Below are positions 11,616 through 24,500 of a DNA stretch of 64,000 nucleotides, piece after piece. How positions within the stretch are numbered: the first letter of the stretch is position 1; the number at the start of each line of letters is the position of its first letter. The position numbers and the translations under genes are program-made. A model generated the notes under the pieces. It had not been told where the DNA came from. It saw nothing but the letters and a program-made list of their open reading frames with translations, and searched no databases. The stretch comes from Isoperla grammatica (taxonomy: Eukaryota; Arthropoda; Insecta; Plecoptera; Perlodidae). The DNA is taken from assembly GCA_945910005.1 (NCBI GenBank), contig OX246746.1, forward strand, positions 31,739,659 to 31,803,658, in the 5' to 3' direction.

Positions 11616-12650
11616 ACTTGTGCTTTGAAACCGGTGTTTTTCCCCAATGTCTAAAAACAGCAATAATTGTACCGCTTCATTAAGGGAATGATTCATCAAA
11701 ACAGGAAAATTATACGCACATTTCTTTGCTATCGCATTTCCCGAAAATTATTGCAAAATGCATTAAAGTCCGGTTGTTAAATTATGTAGATAAAAATAAA
11801 ATTATGTCTCATAACCAGTACGGTTTTAAGCCGAAAATGAGCACGGATGATGCAATATATCAATTAACGAGCAACTTGTATAGTAGTCTTGATAGAAACA
11901 AGGTATTGGCCGTCTTTTTAGATCTGGCCAAGGCCTTTGATACTGTTGATCACAAGATATTGATTCAAAAGCTAGAAAAATTTGGTATACGGTTGTTGCC
12001 TCTTGATTTATTTCTAAGTTACCTTGTTGATCGAGAACAAATGGTGAAAATTGGAAACACTTTGAGTGTACCAAACATAATTAAATATGGAGTTCCACAA
12101 GGAACCGTACTGGGCCCGATCTTGTTTTTGTTATATATATTTATATGATCTGTGTGATATTAAAATTATCGGGCAATTTTAACCTATGCTGATGATACGG
12201 TCCTGATTTTTACAGGTGAGAACTGGCACCAAGTATTTATGCATGCAAATCTGGAGTTACAAATTATTTATGAGTGGTTACAAGATAATATGCTAACTTT
12301 AAATGAAAGTAAGACTATTTATTTATATACCTTTTACTATTGATTCGAAAACGCTCCCTGATTGTGAATTTTCTTTAAAATTACACGTATCAAATTGTTT
12401 AGGTGAAAGTACATGCCAATGTTATGAAATTGAAGCAAAAGAAAATGCAAAATATTTGGGAATTATGTTAGATAAGCACCTAAGATGGAATGTGCAAGTT
12501 GCTGCCTTAGTAAAAAGAATTCGAAATATCCTGTTTGTTTTTTATAGATCAAGGGAATGTGTAAACAGGAAGGTAGTGATGACTGTTTATAGAGCTTTGG
12601 GGCAATGTCTTACAATATGGTATCATTGGCTGGGGCGGAGTTAGCATGTC
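11616..12650 (+). pseudogene. LINE reverse transcriptase fragment, broken by stops and frameshifts
   Basis: The frame shows ICNLCFETGVFPQCLKTAII, then VPLH with an in-frame TAA (about 11679) where related proteins have lysine. It continues through NQYGF (fingers), catalytic motif A FLDLAKAFDTVDH (11914-11955), motif B GVPQGTVLGPILFLLY (12090-12135) and, after a frame change near 12140, motif C YADDT (12185-12199). The first Asp of motif A and both Asp of YADDT are present. Motif D (WLQDNMLTLNESKT) follows, then after another frame change AKYLGIMLDKHLRWNVQV and a decayed C-terminus. Three or more lesions make it inactive. The long frame at 11726 begins at a TTG within the domain, not at a real start codon. 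Confidence 0.85.
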
Positions 12651-13526
12651 ATACCTTACTTAAACCATTGATATCTATGCAAAAATTGTTACTAAACATA
12701 ATTTTAAACAAACACATACAGTTTTCTTGTGACTTGACATTCCAAATTACCAACGTGTAAGACATTAGGCAAATATATGTTAAATCTGCTTTGATACATA
12801 TCTTAAAAAAATTAAAATTTTATAAATCTTCAACCTATTTAGATGCATCTCCGCCTCATAAAACTAGGAGTGCGTTATTGGGCGCAACATATAAGTTAAC
12901 TGTAAACCCCGTAAATATAAGTTAATGGGGTGGCGGCATGTCGACTACCTAGGACCAAAAATATTTAATGAAATTCCATTTGAAATAAGGTGTGCCACTA
13001 GTTTATTTGTATTTAAAAAAAAAGGTCAATGATTGGTTACATGTGCGTGGTTTTAGTAAGTTAAATTTAAATTTTTGAATTAATTTTATAAAGCTATCGA
13101 ACCTGTATAATGCTGCTGGAATCGAGTATTTGTTTTGCATCTTAACTTATTTGTATTAATTTTCTTTGCTAATAACATGTTTTTGTGTGCTATACCTACG
13201 TTCCTAATTGAAACTAAATTTTCATTAATTATAGTTCCTATTTCTAACTTTAATTATATATGTATATCATTTTATACATAGTTTTGTTTTGCTGATTATT
13301 ATGATTACTTTCTTTCCACTGACTGTCTGTTATGTATACATATTTAATTTACATTGTCAGCTCGACCACAAGGATGCCGTTCCTTACGCTAGCTTCCCAT
13401 AACAAGGTTTTCAGTTTTTTGTATGCATATTATATTATATTTTGTTTTCTTATGTTTCATAAATGTTTATTGTTTTTATGTACTGGTGGAAGTATGTTTG
13501 GTTTGTGGGAATAAAATGACCTAAAA

Positions 13527-13607
13527 ATTGAATTGAATTGAATTGAATTGAATTGAATTGAATTGAATTGAATTGAATTGAATTGAATTGAATTGAATTG
13601 AATTGAA
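13527..13607 (+). repeat. (GAATT)n 3' tail of the LINE, about 16 copies
   Basis: Perfect pentamer repeats of attga/gaatt follow directly on ctaaaaattg and end at aattgaaacc. The position at the 3' end of the retrotransposon suggests that the tail arose by the element's own reverse transcription, not by chance slippage. Confidence 0.95.
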
Positions 13608-14273
13608 ACCTTCTAACGTGACTGAAGAGGTAGAACTTGGTTATTTAAAGCTTGTCAGATCAAAAAGCTGTAATAGTTATGCCGCCCTTGTGAAACGTAG
13701 ACGTTTACACTCACACCACACTTGAAGATACTACTTTCCAAACTCGTATCTATATATGCGTGTTTATCACCATTGCTTCGACTGATCTTGATGCATAAAC
13801 TAACGTTTATCTACAAAAAGTGGGCAGCTACCCAAAATACTGTAACGCAATATAGGAACAAAAAAGTCTTTCATGGAAGGAAACAATTTCCTTACAGGAT
13901 CAAGTTAATTTTATTTTTAAGTACTTGACTATCTCGGATTCTAATCGAGCATTTTAATAACGGCTGTTTACCTCGCGCGCTCTGCCCTCAGTGAATAGAA
14001 GCTGGTTTACCGACGAGCAACTTAGGATGGTCATGAGCGCAGTTGCTATTTGCTACATAAGCCCAAGTAATGATACAAGGCTAGCATCCAGCAACCAGTA
14101 CCTCTAGCTTTACCGGTAGTGAGTCAAGCCCAAGTATACCATCACTTTGAATGTTTAATTACATATTTTGCTTAATGGCTGATAAAAGTAGAATAGTTAA
14201 TTTGAGATAATTGACAAAAAAGTAACGGTCAGTAAACTGTTAACACAAAATTGCATCAGAAAGTTATAAGAAT
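13608..14273. other. Spacer without a recognised gene
   Basis: This holds AT-rich unique sequence. A direct pair, agcccaagtaatgatac (about 14060) and agcccaagtataccatc (about 14128), is short and of unclear meaning. No coding frame stands out. Confidence 0.4.
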
Positions 14274-14530
14274 CCAAGGCCCGGATTCACACAAGAGGTC
14301 CTAACTCTTTTTCTGGTCTTAACTCTAAAACCGGCCTAACTTTGGACATCTTGTAACAAGACCCAGGTCACATGAAGAAGTTACTAATTTCAGTTGGGAA
14401 CAAGAACAATGACCATTCCAACAATATGTTTTAAAATCTGTTCCTAGATATTTTCTAGGATTCACAAGAGATTCAAAGTTAGATGAGACCAAATAAAGAC
14501 TTAGGACCTCTTGTGAATCCGGGCCCTGGT
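14274..14530. mobile_element. MITE-like element with ggcccggattcac termini (about 257 bp)
   Basis: The left end ccaaggcccggattcacaca is matched in inverted orientation at the right by ttgtgaatccgggccctgg. The terminal repeats extend inward as imperfect matches (aagaggtcctaact on the left, taggacctcttgt on the right) for roughly 40 bp. An internal gattcacaagagattc repeats the terminal motif again near 14458. There is no transposase frame; the overlapping 102- and 75-codon frames span the element borders and are not convincing. The superfamily is not assignable by eye. Confidence 0.65.
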
Positions 14531-17500
14531 GTTTGCAGCAGTGACAAGCAAGGATTTCCTTCTGGTAGTGGTTTTTCTGGGTGTCTGAATACCGCTTGGT
14601 GTGTTGATACTTTGGGCCCGGAATTCTCTTCATTAGTGTCCGGAAAGTTATCTAATTCAGAAGGATTTTTGTGTGTTTTGTGTTATAACACTAAACTAAA
14701 ACAATTATGAAGTGGGGGGGGGGAGGGGGAAGGAGCGAATAGATCTTGTATCAGTACCGTACATGGTTTTAATGATTATGGCACGGAGGGAGGGGGGAGA
14801 CCCCCCATTTATCCGCATTTGATCTCAAGCAAAACGTGAAATATGTGCTTGTTAAACGGTATATGCGACCGAACTGATGTCTTCCATCTAGTGAGAGTGA
14901 AAATATGTCTTAGGTGAAAAAGAAAACTCGGAAGGAGATCGAAGCGCGACCTAAGCTTTTGCGTCTTCTTTTCATTAAGTTTTCTTCTTCATCTTTTCCC
15001 AGGGTTTTAGTAAGTTTTCCTTCATTTCATCTCGGGCGGGGCGCAACATATAGATAGACGGCAGTGGCATTCTGAATGCTGATTATTATGACTCCAAAGA
15101 GAAATAGAAGGAAAGGGCTCATATTAGCTTTTAGTTTTCGTACTAGGGTTGGTTTCATCAAAGAGGCAGAGTGGAACGTGACTATATCCGAACGAGCAGT
15201 TGAATGACGAGGAGTGTCATACGAAAACACTGCACATAGCATTTAAATGAAGTAATTGATTTGTGCAGGGATTTAAAGATTTCAGATTCGTTGCCATGTG
15301 GTTATGCAAATTTTTAAACTCGATTCAAAGGAGATAAATTTAAACGGAAATCAACAAAAAGTTTCATCATCATTTATACGAATAATCAGCATTAAAATTT
15401 TAGAACGTCTCATTAACATTGTTTGATCAAAGTATTATCATATTTTTCAGAGGATGAACTAAATGAAATGCAATTACGGAATAATGAAAACATGTTTGGT
15501 TAATTTCAAGAGATTCTAAATAGAAACCTTATTGACAGAATATCTTGGACCCTCTATGTATATGCAGAGTGAGCTACAATGGGACGTTTGGTTCGGATCT
15601 CCTCGGGGTGACCGGTGTCCGCAAAGAGGACTCTCGTGCATCTCTTTTGTCATTCCTATATTTTACCTCACGTGATCTTCATCATTTTCCCTCTTCTACT
15701 TCTCAATTCTTCATACATGCAGCCGTCTTTGGGATCCAAACGCCCACCGAAACTCTAAGACCCCTAAAACCACTCCCCCCCTTAATTTTGGATTCCCTTA
15801 TGACGACCCTAGCGTGATGTAGCTGTCGTAAAGCACCAATTACTAACTAACATAACTATAGATCGTTGTATATTGTATATTGTCAAGTCTGACCTTAAAC
15901 ACAGGTCATACCGTATCGTATAGGCCCATCTGTATCTGGATGTTAGTGAAATCAGAGTAGGAAATAATTGGCCTGATTTTAGGAATGAAGCAGTTCCAGC
16001 TCAAATGATACACAACAATAGCTTCGGGTCAGCTGCAGCACGATTAGAAAACTGTTAATCATAGTGTTTCTTTAGTAGGTTCTCTTATCTTGGACGAAAT
16101 AAAGGCACGAAGTTTGGGGAAGACGGCAGCATTTGAGGCGAGTGTTTGCATGGAAGCCATAAGAGAGTGGGCTCAAATCTCTTCTCGAAAAGTGGAAGAA
16201 ATACAAAAAAAGTTTGTTGGTCTATATATATTCTATATTTGCAACAGGACCGATGTCCCACTAGTACAAATTTATTAGACTATCATAATATGATGATTGA
16301 TGAATGGTAATGAGGAAGGGAGGAGGGAAACAAACCTGGTACGAGCACGTGGCCTATTCCTGAGTACCAAGGGAACTATCATCTTTACGTCCTATCTGAA
16401 AGGACGGCGTAGCTTTGGATCCTTGTTTAAAACGACTCTTGCTCAGGGTCGTTACTCTACAGAAAACATTTAAAAAAAGTATGCAACACGTATTGCGTTA
16501 AAAAAAGGAACGGATGTATATAATAATATCTCATATTTTCCTACTTTAAATTCAAAGTCAAGGCAATATACATCTTGGATACTTGTTTGAAGATTACTGG
16601 TCTTATAATGTTCACTGTTCAGCTCTGGTTAATTCCTACATTTGTATTATAAATGTAGTTTTAAAGATAGAAACAAAAAATCTTGGTTCTCAAGTGTTCA
16701 ATCTTTTTAAAGCACTTAACACGTACACTAAACCATTTAATATCGTATTTGTGGGCATGTGGCTAATCGAGACGATGTGTGGTCATTCGTTTTTACGTTT
16801 TTTCAAATCCTGTGAGTTCCACACCGCGTTCCTTTCAACTAATATCAGTAACAAGCTATTGAAACTGACATTTCGACTGGAATTCTGATTCGTAATCTAC
16901 GACTGAAGTTGTATCAAATAGGAGAGGATTTCATTTAAAATCAAATGAATTCCAAAAAAACTTGCCTTCAAAGTGGAGACGTTTTCTTTTTGCATTTCAA
17001 CACTTCGTTTCTCACGCTGTTCAAAACGAACTGTTTTTATTTCCACGTATTTCCTAAACAACCAACAATTATGTCGACTAAACGTTTATTCAGTTCTAAA
17101 TTTTAACCATAGAAAATAACATTGTCTGTAATAATAGCTAGCTAGCTAGCTAGGTATAGCTACCACCAACCGATGCGCTCCACATTTGTATACGTTGCAC
17201 CACACTCACCTTATAAAGCTGATCATATCTTAGTGTTGACCCAACACGTATAGCCCTGATAATTATGCTTTAGTTCTCTATCCAGCCATGAAGCCATGAA
17301 GCTCAGCTAGACTATCCTCGAAATGATTGCCCTTATGCATACATATAATTAACCACTATATAGAACTTGGCGAAGACTCGACTCACAAACTCATAATCGT
17401 CTTCGGGTCTAAGATCGAGGTAATTAGTGAATCATTATGTCTCGATCATAACCAAGAAAATACTTTAATTATCTTTTATAATAATTCCACCATATGTCGT

Positions 17501-17565
17501 TTCGTTTTGCTTCTAGTTCATGATAGTCTCGTAAAGTAGCTTAGGCCTGTTCTCTGTAACAGGTT
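14531..17565. other. Long spacer without a recognised gene
   Basis: Contents include G-rich runs (about 14714-14730 and 14786-14800), a short GCTA repeat (17135-17152) and a possible fragment of the SINE-B tail, tggctaatcgagacgatgtg, near 16760. Open frames of 60-101 codons are present (15545-15817, 16090-16278, 16583-16888, 17327-17539), but none has a motif, repeat or composition that argues for a gene. Confidence 0.4.
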
Positions 17566-18987
17566 GATATGCTCTGTGGTGTGAGTTCCTTGCCACGCCG
17601 CTAAGAGATCAAGCAAGGCTGATCCCAGAGTATCCTCAGTCATGGATATGCTCTGTGGTGTGAGTTCCTTGCCACGCCGCTAAGAGATCAAGCAAGGCTG
17701 ATCCCAGAGTATCCTCAGTCATGGATATGCTTTGTGGTGTGATTTCCTTGCCACGCCGCTAAGAGATCAAGCAAGGCTGATGCCAGAGTATCCTCAGTCA
17801 TGGATATGCTCTGTGGTGTGAGTTCCTTGCCACGCCGCTAAGAGATCAAGCAAGGCTGATCCCAGAGTATCCTCAGTCATGGATATGCTCTGTGGTGTGA
17901 GTTCCTTGCCACGCCGCTAAGAGATCAAGCAAGGCTGATCCCAGAGTATCCTCAGTCATGGATATGCTCTGTGGTGTGAGTTCCTTGCCACGCCGCTAAG
18001 AGATCAAGCAAGGCTGATCCCAGAGTATCCTCAGTCATGGATATGCTCTGTGGTGTGAGTTCCTTGCCACGCCGCTAAGAGATCAAGCAAGGCTGATCCC
18101 AGAGTATCCTCAGTCATGGATATGCTCTGTGGTGTGAGTTCTTTGCCACGCCGCTAAGAGATCAAGCAGGGCTGATCCCAGAGTATCCTCAGTCATGAAT
18201 ATGCTCTGTGGTGTGAGTTCCTTGCCACGCCGCTAAGAGATCAAGCAAGGCTGATCCCAGAGTATCCTAAGTCATGGATATGCTTTGTGGTGTGACTTCC
18301 TTGCCACGCCGCTAAGAGATCAAGCAGGGCTGATCCCAGAGTATCCTCAGTCATGGATATGCTTTGTGGTGTGATTTCCTTGCCACGCCGCTAAGAGATC
18401 AAGCAAGGCTGATGCCAGAGTATCCTCAGTCATGGATATGCTCTGTGGTGTGAGTTCCTTGCCACGCCGCTAGTAGATCAAGCAGGGCTGATCCCAGAGT
18501 ATCCTCAGTCATGGATATGCTCTGTGGTGTGAGTTCCTTGCCACGCCGCTAAGAGATCAAGCAAGGCTGATCCCAGAGTATCCTCAGTCATGGATATGCT
18601 CTGTGGTGTGAGTTCCTTGCCACGCCGCTAAGAGATCAAGCAAGGCTGATCCCAGAGTATCCTCAGTCATGGATATGCTCTGTGGTGTGAGTTCCTTGCC
18701 ACGCCGCTAAGAGATCAAGCAAGGCTGATCCCAGAGTATCCTCAGTCATGGATATGCTTTGTGGTGTGAGTTCCTTGCCACGCCGCTAAGAGATCAAGCA
18801 AGGCTGATCCCAGAGTATCCTCAGTCATGGATATGCTTTGTGGTGTGAGTTCCTTGCCACGCCGCTAAGAGATCAAGCAAGGATGATCCCAGAGTATCCT
18901 CAGTCATGGATATGCTTTGTGGTGTGACTTCCTTGCCACGCCGCTAAGAGATCAAGCAGGGCTGATCCCAGAGTATCCTCAGTCATG
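17566..18987 (+). repeat. 79-bp tandem array, exactly 18 units without indels
   Basis: The unit begins gatatgctctgtggtgtgag, passes through ttccttgccacgccgctaag and agatcaagcaaggctgatcc, and ends cagagtatcctcagtcatg. The phase is exact: 17566 plus 18 x 79 gives 18988, where the last partial ggatcaag begins. Variants are substitutions only. Marked variants recur eight units apart: gtgatttcc with gatgccag in units 3 and 11, and gtgacttcc with caagcagggc in units 10 and 18. This indicates duplication of a 632-bp block inside the array. Confidence 0.97.
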
Positions 18988-19180
18988 GATCAAGTTCAAT
19001 ACATAATCTGCCTTGAAAACGAAATCTCTATAAACAAACCAATATAAAATGTTTGTGGAACTAAGAACTAATAGACATTACGGTAGTGACAATGGCGAAT
19101 GAAAGTACTAATCGTTCTTTATCAAACGTGTTTTTGTACATTACTTGGTTTGAATTGACTGACTTGTCTGAGGCCTTGTA

Positions 19181-19310
19181 TTATGACAGACCGCTAACTA
19201 AATACTTGGCCCGCCGCTAACTGGTCATCCCAAACATAACCACGCTTCTGAGTGATGGTTGCCATGGAGACAAGATAGCGGGAGGCTAAATATTTAACTG
19301 TCTGTCATAA
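19181..19310. mobile_element. Short TIR element flanked by TA (Tc1/mariner-like MITE, 130 bp)
   Basis: The left end ttatgacagac (19181-19191) is a perfect inverted match of gtctgtcataa (19300-19310). TA stands immediately outside both ends (19179-19180 and 19311-19312), the target duplication of Tc1/mariner transposons. The inner parts continue as an imperfect inverted repeat: ctaactaaatacttggcccgc against gcgggaggctaaatatttaa. There is no coding capacity. A possible lone end of the same family, tactatgacggcctgctaaa, lies near 38118. Confidence 0.65.
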
Positions 19311-19564
19311 TATCATAATACCGGTCCGTAGTCACTGTGTGTTCACGGTTTTCATTTTTGTTAAGTACGCATACATACAAAAATTAGATATGAAAGAACC
19401 AAAATTATTTATTTCTTAAATTTTCGTAGGGTGGTACTGTCAATATTAACGATATACCCAAAAATATTATTTTCCGTTCAATATTTTTTATGGTAGCCTA
19501 TTTTGACTGTAATTTCTTGGTCTACCGGTACGGCAAGCGCATTTATTTTACGGTACGTTAAGGA

Positions 19565-19866
19565 TGCTTCAAGATATTGAAAAAATATTTCCTACCCAGA
19601 ACTTGGTTTTGTATCAGCTAAAAAATGAATTTAAAAATCTTCAAAAATCAAGATATTATATCAAAAATATCAAAATATATAATATAATGAAAAAATCAAA
19701 TACCAAATATTTTCATTTCTGTAATTAATTCCATAGTTTAGAATAATTAATCCACTATCAAAACGACAATCGTAACAATGAAAATATTTAACAGTTTTTA
19801 AATTCATTGTTTAGCTAATACAAAACCTAATTCCGAGTGTTTCACTTATCAATACTTATAGAGCGT
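19565..19866. mobile_element. Long-TIR element, copy 1 (terminal ggttttgtatcagctaaa)
   Basis: The left arm reads gcttcaagatattgaaaaa, then acttggttttgtatcagcta and aaaaatgaatttaaaaatc. The right arm is its inverted relative: gatttttaa-like sequence, then aattcattgtttagctaata, caaaacctaattccgag and tcaatacttatagagc. The middle is AT-rich. A second copy with the same arms lies at 32429-32616, so this is a dispersed family and not a chance palindrome. I see no transposase. Confidence 0.65.
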
Positions 19867-19901
19867 TTTCAAACCACCAACAAAAAACCGGTAATTTATA
19901 A

Positions 19902-21545
19902 GCGAGTTAAGTCCCATTAACCCTTTAAGACACACATCACGCGAGTTAAGTCCCATTAACCCTTAAAACACACATCACGCGAGTTAAGTCCCATTAACCC
20001 TTAAGACACACATCACGCGAGTTAAGTCCCATTAACCCTTAAGACACACATCACGCGAGTTAAGTCCCATTAACCCTTAAGACACACATCACGCGAGTTA
20101 AGTCCCATTAACCCTTAAGACACACATCACGCGAGTTAAGTCCCATGTACCCTTAAGACACACATCACGCGAGTTAAGTCCCATGTACCCTTAAGACACA
20201 CATCACGCGAGTTAAGTCCCATGTACCCGTAAGACACACATCACGCGAGTTAAGTCCCATGTACCCTTATGACACACATCACGCGAGTTAAGTCCCATGT
20301 ACCCTTAAGACACACATCAGGCGAGTTAAGTCCCATTAACCCTTAAGACACACATCACGCGAGTTAAGTCCCATTAACCCTTAAGACACACATCACGCGA
20401 GTTAAGTCCCATTAACCCTTAAGACACACATCACGCGAGTTAAGTCCCATGTACCCTTAAGACACACATCACGCGAGTAAAGTCCCATTAACCCTTAAGA
20501 CACACATCAGGCGAGTTAAGTCCCATGTACCCTTAAGACACACATCACGCGAGTTAAGTCCCATTAACCCTTAAGACACACATCACGCGAGTTATGTCCC
20601 ATGTACCCTTAAGACACACATCACACGAGTTAAGTCCCATGTACCCTTAAGACACACATCACGCGAGTTAAGTCCCATGTACCCTTAAGACACACATCAC
20701 GCGAGTTAAGTCCCATGTACCCTTATGACACACATCACGCGAGTTAAGTCCCATGTACCCTTAAGACACACATCAGGCGAGTAAAGTCCCATTAACCCTT
20801 AAGACACACATCACGCGAGTTAAGTCCCATTAACCCTTAAGACACACATCACGCGAGTTAAGTCCCATTAACTCTTAAGACACACATCACGCGAGTTAAG
20901 TCCCATTAACCCTTAAGACACACATCACGCGAGTGAAGTCTCATGTACCCTTAAGACACACATCACGCGAGTTAAGTCCCATGTACCCTTAAGACACACA
21001 TCACGCGAGTTAAGTCCGATGTACCCTTAAAACACACATCACGCGAGTTAAGTCCCATGTACCCTTAAGACACACATCACGCGAGTTAAGTCCGATGTAC
21101 CCTTAAGACACACATCACGCGAGTTAAGTCCCATGTACCCTTAAGACACACATCACGCGAGTTAAGTCCGATGTACCCTTAAAACACACATCATGCGAGT
21201 TGTCCCATGTACCCTTAAGACACACATCACGCGAGTTAAGTCCCATGTACCCTTATGACACACATCACGCGAGTTAAGTCCCATGTACCCTTAAGACACA
21301 CATCACGCGAGTTAAGTCCCATTAACCCTTAGGACACACATCACGCGAGTTAAGTCCCATGTACCCTTAAGACACACATCACGCGAGTTAAGTCCCATGT
21401 ACCCTTAAGACACACATCACGCGAGTTAAGTCCCATGTACCCTTATGACACACATCACGCGAGTTAAGTCCCATGTACCCTTAAGACACACATCACGCGA
21501 GTTAAGTCCCATGTACCCTTTAAAAACACATTACGCGATTAAAAT
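19902..21545 (+). repeat. 38-bp tandem array, about 43 units
   Basis: The unit is gcgagttaagtcccattaac followed by ccttaagacacacatcac. Two main variants differ at the middle, cccattaaccc and cccatgtaccc, and they occur in runs: the first six units are of the attaac type, followed by a run of gtac type, then mixed blocks. Other variants include caggcgag, cttatgac and gtccgatg. One unit near 21195 lacks 4 bp (gagttgtccc). The edges decay (cattacgcgattaaaattgg at the right). Confidence 0.97.
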
Positions 21546-24500
21546 TGGCGATTCAAGTAAAAAATTGCTTAAAATTGGAACTATTCATTTCTTCAATGTA
21601 ATTGAATTGAAACCGACTTAGCGATTGTGTATTCTACAACTGCCATTCCCGTTGAAACCAACAGAAATAATTTTATTCCTAGGTCGAAATCATAACTGAA
21701 TTTATTATCTGTAAGACTTGTTGAACATGACATTAAGTTAACATATGCATGGAACTTGTTGAATGAGTCCTAATCCTTTACGTACTAGGGGTCTGGACAT
21801 ATTAATATACATACAGTGGAAATGCGCATTCACGTCATTAATATGTACATTTCATTAAGTTGTACACAACAAAAAGACGCCCGAGGGCCATTAAAATATA
21901 AATCTAATGTGTCACCTGAGATATGATGTTCGGTGTCACTTTTACAATGTTGTAAATTTAACAGATCAAGGATAAACATGCGAATCGGTTAAACATGACA
22001 GTTGAGGTCCTGGGTTCGAATCCTAAGTAATTAACATGTCAGTCCCAGAGATGGTAGGATATAATACTATTGAATTCGGGCAAAACATAGACATTACTTT
22101 TTCTGTGTTTATTGTCATTTATTTAGTTAGTTTTGATTTATTTTTAATGCAGTGATGATTACCGAGAGAGTGAACTGAGCACCGTTGCCGCATTTCTGCT
22201 TCATTTCAGGTGGGCATAGATTTTCTTATTAGTGTTTGAAGTACCACATTTTTGAATTATTATGTTTTTCTATCGTTTAAGTACATAAATTAATGGAAAA
22301 TTATTCCTGTATTTCTGTATTAGTATTACTCTCATAATAAACAATTGTCAAGAGAGGACAATTATTTCAGGTTACCTACTAACTGTGAATCGTCACACTA
22401 TTTTAATGGTAACTCTCAATACTATTATCGTAGTTGATATTGAAGTGTTAGTATCAGCAAGCACATACATAAATCATGATGCTATGCAGTATGCACTCAT
22501 TTCAGAGAAGCAGGATACGTAAAGATACCAGCATTCGATAATAAATATGGTAAACAACAAGCGTGCTTTGTAATATTGCGTGCCATAGAATTTCATTCAA
22601 CTAACTAAGAAATTTATAATAAAATTTTTTTGAGAATGAGGTAAAATCATGTTTGTCCCATGATGCATTTCTAGAATGCAAATCGGATGTTTAGCATATT
22701 TATACTTTTTTATTACCCTATCATTTGACTTTTGTCTATAGTTATCATCCGTTTTATCTGTATAGTGGCAGTTTTGTTAATTAAGCGCTAACCTCTAAAG
22801 ATAATCTATACGATAGTAGCTTTGTTCTAAGGAAAAGGGAACCGTGTATTATTTAATAATAATAAAACATATAATTATTATCTCGTTTTATTAATATTCA
22901 TAAAAAATTACTGAATATGAAATTCGATAATATCGGGGTGTCAGTTAATTAGCAATTGCTTTTCGAAGTGATTATTGAATAATATTTGTTTCTCGGTCGT
23001 CCTTCAGATTTATTCCTGCTCCCAAACAGAAGAACCAGGGCTTTATTCCCCGTTCGGCCTATAGCGTATCTTAATTTCTGGAATCGATTTAAATATATCG
23101 AAATGATACTGGCGCACACACGTAAAACGGCGAAAATTTAACGTTGCACATTACAAAATATCTATTATGTCCAACACTGAAAATACTTCTTATTTAACTG
23201 AGTGGGTATAGGACATAATATTAATTTATTAGTTTGTTTGATTGACTAAATCAATATGCAACACTGAGAACACAGATGCCAGAATAGACTGAGTGATCAA
23301 TGATATTTTATTCTGATTTGAGGACTTCCAATGCGCATCCCAATAGTTGATATTACTGTCATAGCGGCTCGCACGCCGTTGTTACCCCCAACCCACCCAT
23401 CTGGACTAACTATATTGTAAATAAATAATATTAATTATTCTTGTAATGAACTTCATTTTTCTGTACATATAATTATTGAGCCCTGATTTGCAACCTGTTA
23501 AATATTTTACAAGATTTGAAGTCGAGATTTTGACTGTTAGCTAATTCATGTAGACTTGGGCCTAGTTCCCAGAAGTGCGGTTGTGACTCGTGATGCATAC
23601 GAGAGGACTATAAATTCATGTATCGTTACAATAGATGCCTAAGAGTTACCTCGCGCACGGTCAAATCTCAAACAACATTGTTGTGTAATTTAAAGAAAAA
23701 ATATATTTAACACGTGGTATGTTCATAATTAATCTTTTTTTTCTTTCTGAATAATAATTTTAAAATTAACGTGCCCTACATCCTGTTAAGCATATTCTTC
23801 TATCAAAGCTGAGCATTAGGAAACCATTAAGATAAACATTTACATAATTTAGTCATAAGATTAAGAACGTAGGTTTGTTACTCGTCATGGGCAGTGCGCG
23901 ATTCCAAATCGAGATAATTTTATATCTTATGAAATATGTATTTTATTTCTAACTTATCATAATTTATAATAATCTATTAAATGCGCTGAATTCTCTTAAG
24001 TAAACCCAAAACTATCCCAGCAATTATATAAAATAATAAAAACAACATCTTTTGCGTCGTAGCATTCGATAAATGGGAACATCCGACCACATTTCCGCGT
24101 TCTGCCGTGAAGCCGTGGTGAGATCACAGGATATAGCTGCATACATCGTTTCGATTAGCCTCGATGCACATAAGACTTGCGGTAGACATTGTTTGTGGAG
24201 TAGAAACGGCAGCACCTGTATTTTACTTGGACCACAAACGCTTACACTATTTATTTTTCTGGTGCTACAAAGTGTAAAACATTTATTACCGGACCGAAAC
24301 AGTGAAAGCGTTCGGAAGTAGTTTTGACGTTTTTAGTCAAGTAATTTCTCTTAAACAAATAATAGGATTAATTTGAAAATTTATACCTTCTTGCAGAGGG
24401 GTGTCATATCTACGCATGGTTTTAAGTACATTTGTGACAAGCCTGCTCAAAAATAATATATTCACGTTTGAATTATGCAAATAAATTACTTTCGTCGAAA

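Larger units (their letters stand above)
11540..13607 (+). mobile_element. 5'-truncated non-LTR retrotransposon (jockey/CR1-type LINE)
   Basis: The element enters inside the reverse transcriptase domain, runs through the thumb-like C-terminal part, then an AT-rich 3' untranslated region, and ends in about 16 copies of GAATT (13527-13607). Loss of the 5' half is the usual result of target-primed reverse transcription. The endonuclease domain and any first open frame are absent. The body is AT-rich like its surroundings. I cannot name the clade from sight; jockey, CR1 and related groups share these motifs. The exact 5' junction is uncertain, around 11520-11600. Confidence 0.85.

Noticed and set aside
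17566..18987. 79-bp satellite derived from the SINE A body (shared cctcagtca and atgct)
   Set aside because: Only a 9-base core is shared, with a weak gapped extension. Chance cannot be excluded without an alignment score.
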